Shown piece by piece: positions 60,889 through 64,000 of a stretch of DNA of 64,000 nucleotides (the first letter of the stretch is position 1; every line of letters begins with the position of its first letter). The notes under the pieces were generated by a model. That model saw only the letters and a program-made list of their open reading frames with translations. It was not told the DNA's origin and did not search any database. The DNA is from Palsa-465 sp963800475 (GTDB lineage: Bacteria; Actinomycetota; Thermoleophilia; Solirubrobacterales; Solirubrobacteraceae): assembly GCA_963800475.1 (NCBI GenBank), contig CAWDAZ010000002.1, positions 1,054,001-1,118,000 of the forward strand, given 5' to 3'. A program made the position numbers and the translations under genes.

Positions 60889-61896
60889 TTACGGCCGGAA
60901 GGGTTTCGCTCCGGCGTAGTCCCTGTTGAATGTTCGGGACAACGATGTCCGGATTGACTTTGCCGAGGTGATCAAGCCGAGTTCGCGGTTGTCGTTCATA
61001 GAGGATTCTGAGAAGTTCTCTGAGCCGAGAAAGACCTTGCTCGGAGTGAGAATCATCTTCGCGTGGATGTACAGTGCTCGGGCTGTGGCACGGTAGAGAT
61101 GGACGTGCACGCCAGCTGCGGTGAGCTGCGTGAACGCGCTGGACCAGTTGGGGCTGGCGGTCATCGTGATGCGAACGTTCACGCCCCGTCGGGCATCGCT
61201 TTCGAGGGCGCTCTCAATGCGGGTGGAATCCATCTCCTCGTTGTAGATGTCCAGCCAGCCGTGGGCTGACCTGATCAGCTTGATCAGAGCGGGGCGAGAG
61301 CCCGGGCTCCAGACGAGATCCGCACCGGTGGGGGCGGTGATACGCCGTCCACTCCAGTCGGCATCAAACGTCTTCTCGATGGCCCGGACATCGACGGCAA
61401 GCGGGTCGATGAGGCCGAAATCGCGGCTTGTGGCGTAGTACTGGGGCGTGAAGTTGAAGGTCAGGATGTAGGCGAGCCCATCCACGACGAGTGTCTTCTG
61501 GTGGGTGAGCGCGAAGTAAGATGGGCTCCAGCGGACCGGCACTCCCCGCGCCTTGAAGTACGCATAGGCAGGTTGGTTTTGCTCTTTCGGGGTCCCCGGC
61601 ATTCCGTAATAGCCGTTGGAGAGCAGGACGCGAACGTGGACTCCGCGACGGCGGGCGGCGGCCAGGGCAGCGTCGATGCGTTTGCCCTCGTTCTCATACA
61701 TGACCAAGTCGATCTGGTGGCGGGCGTGCCTAATGGCTGACAGGATCGGAGCGATGCCGTCCTTCGGCTCGGTGATCAGGGTCAGCGAACTGATGGGCGA
61801 GGAAGTAGCGGCCACCGCACTCGGGGCGACGGAGCCTCCGGCGACGGACATGGTGGCGATCGAGCAGAGGATGGCTAGCCGGGCCGAGATTCTCAT
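60889..61896 (-). CDS. Exported phospholipase D family protein, second HKD incomplete
   Basis: 335 residues from ATG 61896 (MRISARLAILCSIATMSVAG); the frame is open further upstream without a better start. Signal peptide, then two PLD half-domains: first HQKTLVVDGLAYILTFNF (His, Lys, Asp present), second IHAKMILTPSKVFLGSENFS (His and Lys present, Asp replaced by Pro). ILSAIRHARHQIDLVMYENE and RRGVHVRVLLSNGYYG are typical PLD strands. It would cleave phosphodiesters of lipids or nucleic acid outside the cell. The missing Asp may lower activity. Ends against the integrase remnant, convergent. Confidence 0.82.
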   Translation of the reverse strand: MRISARLAILCSIATMSVAGGSVAPSAVAATSSPISSLTLITEPKDGIAPILSAIRHARHQIDLVMYENEGKRIDAALAAARRRGVHVRVLLSNGYYGMPGTPKEQNQPAYAYFKARGVPVRWSPSYFALTHQKTLVVDGLAYILTFNFTPQYYATSRDFGLIDPLAVDVRAIEKTFDADWSGRRITAPTGADLVWSPGSRPALIKLIRSAHGWLDIYNEEMDSTRIESALESDARRGVNVRITMTASPNWSSAFTQLTAAGVHVHLYRATARALYIHAKMILTPSKVFLGSENFSESSMNDNRELGLITSAKSIRTSLSRTFNRDYAGAKPFRP

Positions 61897-62224
61897 CAGC
61901 CGGCCAGAGGGCTTGCACGCTGAACAGCCGACAGCATCGAGGCAGCGAGAACCCCATCGCCTAGCCCGACCGCAGGTAGTCCCAGGCAGTAGATGCCCTC
62001 CATCGCTGCGACGGCGAATCAACTCGAACACAAAGCGCCCTCCAAGCATCGGTCCACGCATCAATGCGCCAATAACTACCACTCAATGAACACGACAGCG
62101 AGCCATCAGGTTGCGCAAGACGCACAGCCGCCCTGGTCCGCAACCGCGCTCGTTCGCTTTGGTCTACAAGCGGTAGCGCGGGATCGTGCTGGTGTTGACG
62201 GCGTTGGACGATCGGCGCTGCCCG
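61897..62224. other. Intergenic stretch before the last att site
   Basis: No gene supported; GTCTACAAGCGGTAGCGCGG at 62162 recalls repeat R. Confidence 0.3.
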
Positions 62225-62244
62225 TGGAAGCGGTGTGGAAGCGG
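62225..62244 (+). repeat. Paired TGGAAGC repeat, end of segment 3
   Basis: TGGAAGCGGTGTGGAAGCGG: 11-bp offset, 103 bp before the displaced tRNA end. CAGACGGC words follow at 62313 and 62323. Confidence 0.6.
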
Positions 62245-62346
62245 CAGCAGCAGACGGCGAGAGGTCGCCCCTCAAACGGAGATGTAACTGGCTGCTACGC
62301 GGGGGAAACGCGCAGACGGCGGCAGACGGCAACGGCTCGGATGCGA

Positions 62347-62401
62347 TAAGCGAGTACGGGGTTCACGCTCCATCGCGGGTTCGAATCCCGCCCTCTCCGT
62401 T
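62347..62401 (+). repeat. Displaced tRNA-Ser(GCT) 3' end (attR-like), copy 3
   Basis: 55 bp matching 36305-36359 with one mismatch (GAGTA-C-GGGG). Preceded by GCGA. Right limit of the island. Confidence 0.85.
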
Positions 62402-62548
62402 CGGGCAGTACCCGGGGCGAGACTGCCGGCGTGGGCATTCCCGCCAAACCGCTGGTTGACCGGTGGCGCAGCGAACCTTAGGCTCGCTGCCGTTCCGAGG
62501 CTCGTCGACGACCGAAAGGACACCCTGCTCCGGATCTGCGCTTGGGCG

Positions 62549-64000
62549 GTGGCGCACGTGCGTTTGCTCGTGGCTGCCGGGACGATCGCATGCGTTCCCG
62601 CGGTCGCGGTCGCGAGCACGTCCGGCTCGGCCTCCGACCCGTGCGCGCGCTCGCGCGATCTCCGGGTCGGCGCGACCGGCGGCCCGTACTTCTCGACCGT
62701 GTCGCCGTTCGAGCACTTCGCCTCCGATCGCAGGCAGGTGTTCCCGTACGCATGCACGCTTGCTGAGATCGCCGGCCAAGGCCCGGTCAGGATCGCTGCA
62801 CGCAAGGCACCCGGCAACTACGCGCAGCCCTATATCCCGGTCACGCGTGGCCGCGATCAGCTTTACGTGTACGGCTACGGCTCCAATCCCCAGACACAGG
62901 GCGGGTTCGTGGCAAGCGTGAACCCGGTGACGCTCGCCCAGCGGTGGCGCACCCAGATCAAGGTCCCGCCGCCAGGGCAGTGGAGCTACCCCGGTGTACT
63001 CGTGGCACACGGGAACGGCTTCCTGTACGCGATCTACGGCAACGTGCTCGTAAAGCTCGATCCGGCCACCGGCCGGACGCTTGCGCGGCGGGTGCTGCCT
63101 GAGAACCCCTCCGGCACGGGTGCCGCGTACAACGGGATGATCGTGCTCCCCGATGGCCGGATCGTCGCGAAGGGCATCGAGCGCGGACCGTGCAACAAGC
63201 CTGGGACGTTCGGCGGGTTGCTGTGTTCTTCAGAGAACCAGCTCCCGACACCGGTGGTCGTAGTCGATCCAGCTCGGTTGCGGATCCTCTCGCGGATCAC
63301 GCCGGCTCAACCGATCACGGGTCGGATCACCTCCGGGCAGCTCGGGCGAACCGTGTACGTGTACTTCGCCCAGCACAGCACGCTGGTCCGATACCGCTAC
63401 TCGCACAACAGTGGAACCCTGCACCTCGACCGATCCTGGGGGCCGGTGACCTACCGAACGGGCAAGCAGACCTCGGGCACCGGACCCGGGCTCCTTGGAC
63501 GGTGGCTGGTGGTGCAAACGAACTTCCTCCCGTCGCCTGCCCCGATGACCGTCACCGCGGTCAGCGTCGAGAACTCGACCCGCAAGTTCCAGATCCGCCC
63601 GTTCGCCGCGGCGACGCTGAAGACGGGGCACAGCTTCGAGGTCTCCAAGGCCGCGCTGGACACCGCGACCGGCAGCGTCTACACCGAGGACTCGGCGGTC
63701 GACGAGCTCGTCGCCCTGAAGCTCGACCCGCGGCGCGGGTTCTCGGTCAGGTGGCGCGACAAGATCGAGTCGCTCGAGTTCGTGGCGCTCGTGGGCCCTG
63801 CCGCTCACCGCCAGCTGGTGTTCACCGACTACTACAAGGGCGGCGACCACGTCGTCTGGATCGACACGGGCAGCGGGCGCGTCCTGGCGCGCTCCGGCGT
63901 GCTCGCCCACACGCCGGCGCCCGGCAACATCGTGATGCCCGGTTTCGGGGGTCGCTTCTACTACCTTGGGTCCGGCGGCGAGCTATGGGCGCTGCGGCCC
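62549..64000 (+). CDS. Secreted protein, probable beta-propeller, runs off the right edge
   Basis: At least 484 codons open to position 64000, no stop. GTG 62549 is a plausible start (VAHVRLLVAAGTIACVPAVA); an AAAGGA at 62515-62520 could also serve a CTG at 62525. Signal peptide ends VAVAST. The mature part reads GGPYFSTVSPFEHFASDRRQ, RGRDQLYVYGYGSNPQTQGG, FVASVNPVTLAQRWRTQIKV, GFLYAIYGNVLVKLDPATGR, AYNGMIVLPDGRIVAKG and GGRFYYLGSGGELWALRP: repeated strand pairs like PQQ/quinoprotein-type propeller blades. No catalytic motif seen. Function unknown. Confidence 0.75.
   Translation, partial: MAHVRLLVAAGTIACVPAVAVASTSGSASDPCARSRDLRVGATGGPYFSTVSPFEHFASDRRQVFPYACTLAEIAGQGPVRIAARKAPGNYAQPYIPVTRGRDQLYVYGYGSNPQTQGGFVASVNPVTLAQRWRTQIKVPPPGQWSYPGVLVAHGNGFLYAIYGNVLVKLDPATGRTLARRVLPENPSGTGAAYNGMIVLPDGRIVAKGIERGPCNKPGTFGGLLCSSENQLPTPVVVVDPARLRILSRITPAQPITGRITSGQLGRTVYVYFAQHSTLVRYRYSHNSGTLHLDRSWGPVTYRTGKQTSGTGPGLLGRWLVVQTNFLPSPAPMTVTAVSVENSTRKFQIRPFAAATLKTGHSFEVSKAALDTATGSVYTEDSAVDELVALKLDPRRGFSVRWRDKIESLEFVALVGPAAHRQLVFTDYYKGGDHVVWIDTGSGRVLARSGVLAHTPAPGNIVMPGFGGRFYYLGSGGELWALRP

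Overview
The window is GC-rich DNA, roughly two-thirds G+C by eye. It is densely coded and full of mobile DNA. Secreted proteins with long Ala/Gly-rich leaders, an AidB-type acyl-CoA dehydrogenase, a WS/DGAT acyltransferase, DUF2156 (MprF-like) proteins and a characteristic C-terminal beta domain on propeller proteins fit a high-GC actinobacterium. A Thermoleophilia/Solirubrobacterales-type organism is the most likely source; this is an inference from gene content, with no marker gene here to prove it.

Left part (1-16.7 kb). This is a graveyard of mobile elements between secreted-protein genes. A tyrosine recombinase runs in from the left edge. Two paralogous FG-GAP propeller proteins flank an IS3 element (2421-3728) that has clear terminal repeats and a 3-bp target duplication. 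Next come an IS256/IS110 mosaic, an IS110 element whose transposase is frameshifted, and an IS30 transposase, with secreted hypothetical proteins, a cupin and an arylsulfotransferase-like protein between them.

Middle part (16.7-36.3 kb). This looks more like stable chromosome. A 21-residue lysine-rich mini-gene precedes an ABC-exporter membrane domain that has no ATPase. Then follow a GyrI-like protein, a GH79-like lipoprotein, a polysaccharide deacetylase and a beta-lactamase-fold hydrolase. An envelope-lipid module comes next: a DUF2156 aminoacyltransferase, an esterase/EamA/membrane fusion and a divergent esterase. A decayed second DUF2156 gene carries a piece of a group II intron reverse transcriptase. 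After tRNA-Arg there is a two-subunit molybdenum hydroxylase of the isoquinoline 1-oxidoreductase type, DUF2461, two coupled membrane proteins and two tRNA-Ser genes.

Right part (36.3-62.4 kb). The intact tRNA-Ser(GCT) gene at 36269-36356 is followed by three displaced copies of its 3' 55 bp, at 44714, 48384 and 62347. Each copy lies about 110 bp downstream of a paired TGGAAGC repeat, and a further pair sits just inside the intact tRNA. I read this as three tandem integrative segments of 8.4, 3.6 and 13.9 kb stacked on one tRNA gene. Their cargo is: (1) a wrecked hsdR, a complete group II intron, a CapK-like ligase and two methyltransferases; (2) a Tat-exported M28-like protein and a secreted hydrolase; (3) a winged-helix regulator, an RCC1 propeller protein, aidB between 107-bp direct repeats, a DJ-1 family protein, an M28/WS-DGAT/SRPBCC operon and a phospholipase D. 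The only recombinase left inside is a decayed N-terminal fragment near the last site. Another secreted propeller-like protein runs off the right edge.

No CRISPR array, rRNA or replication origin was seen.
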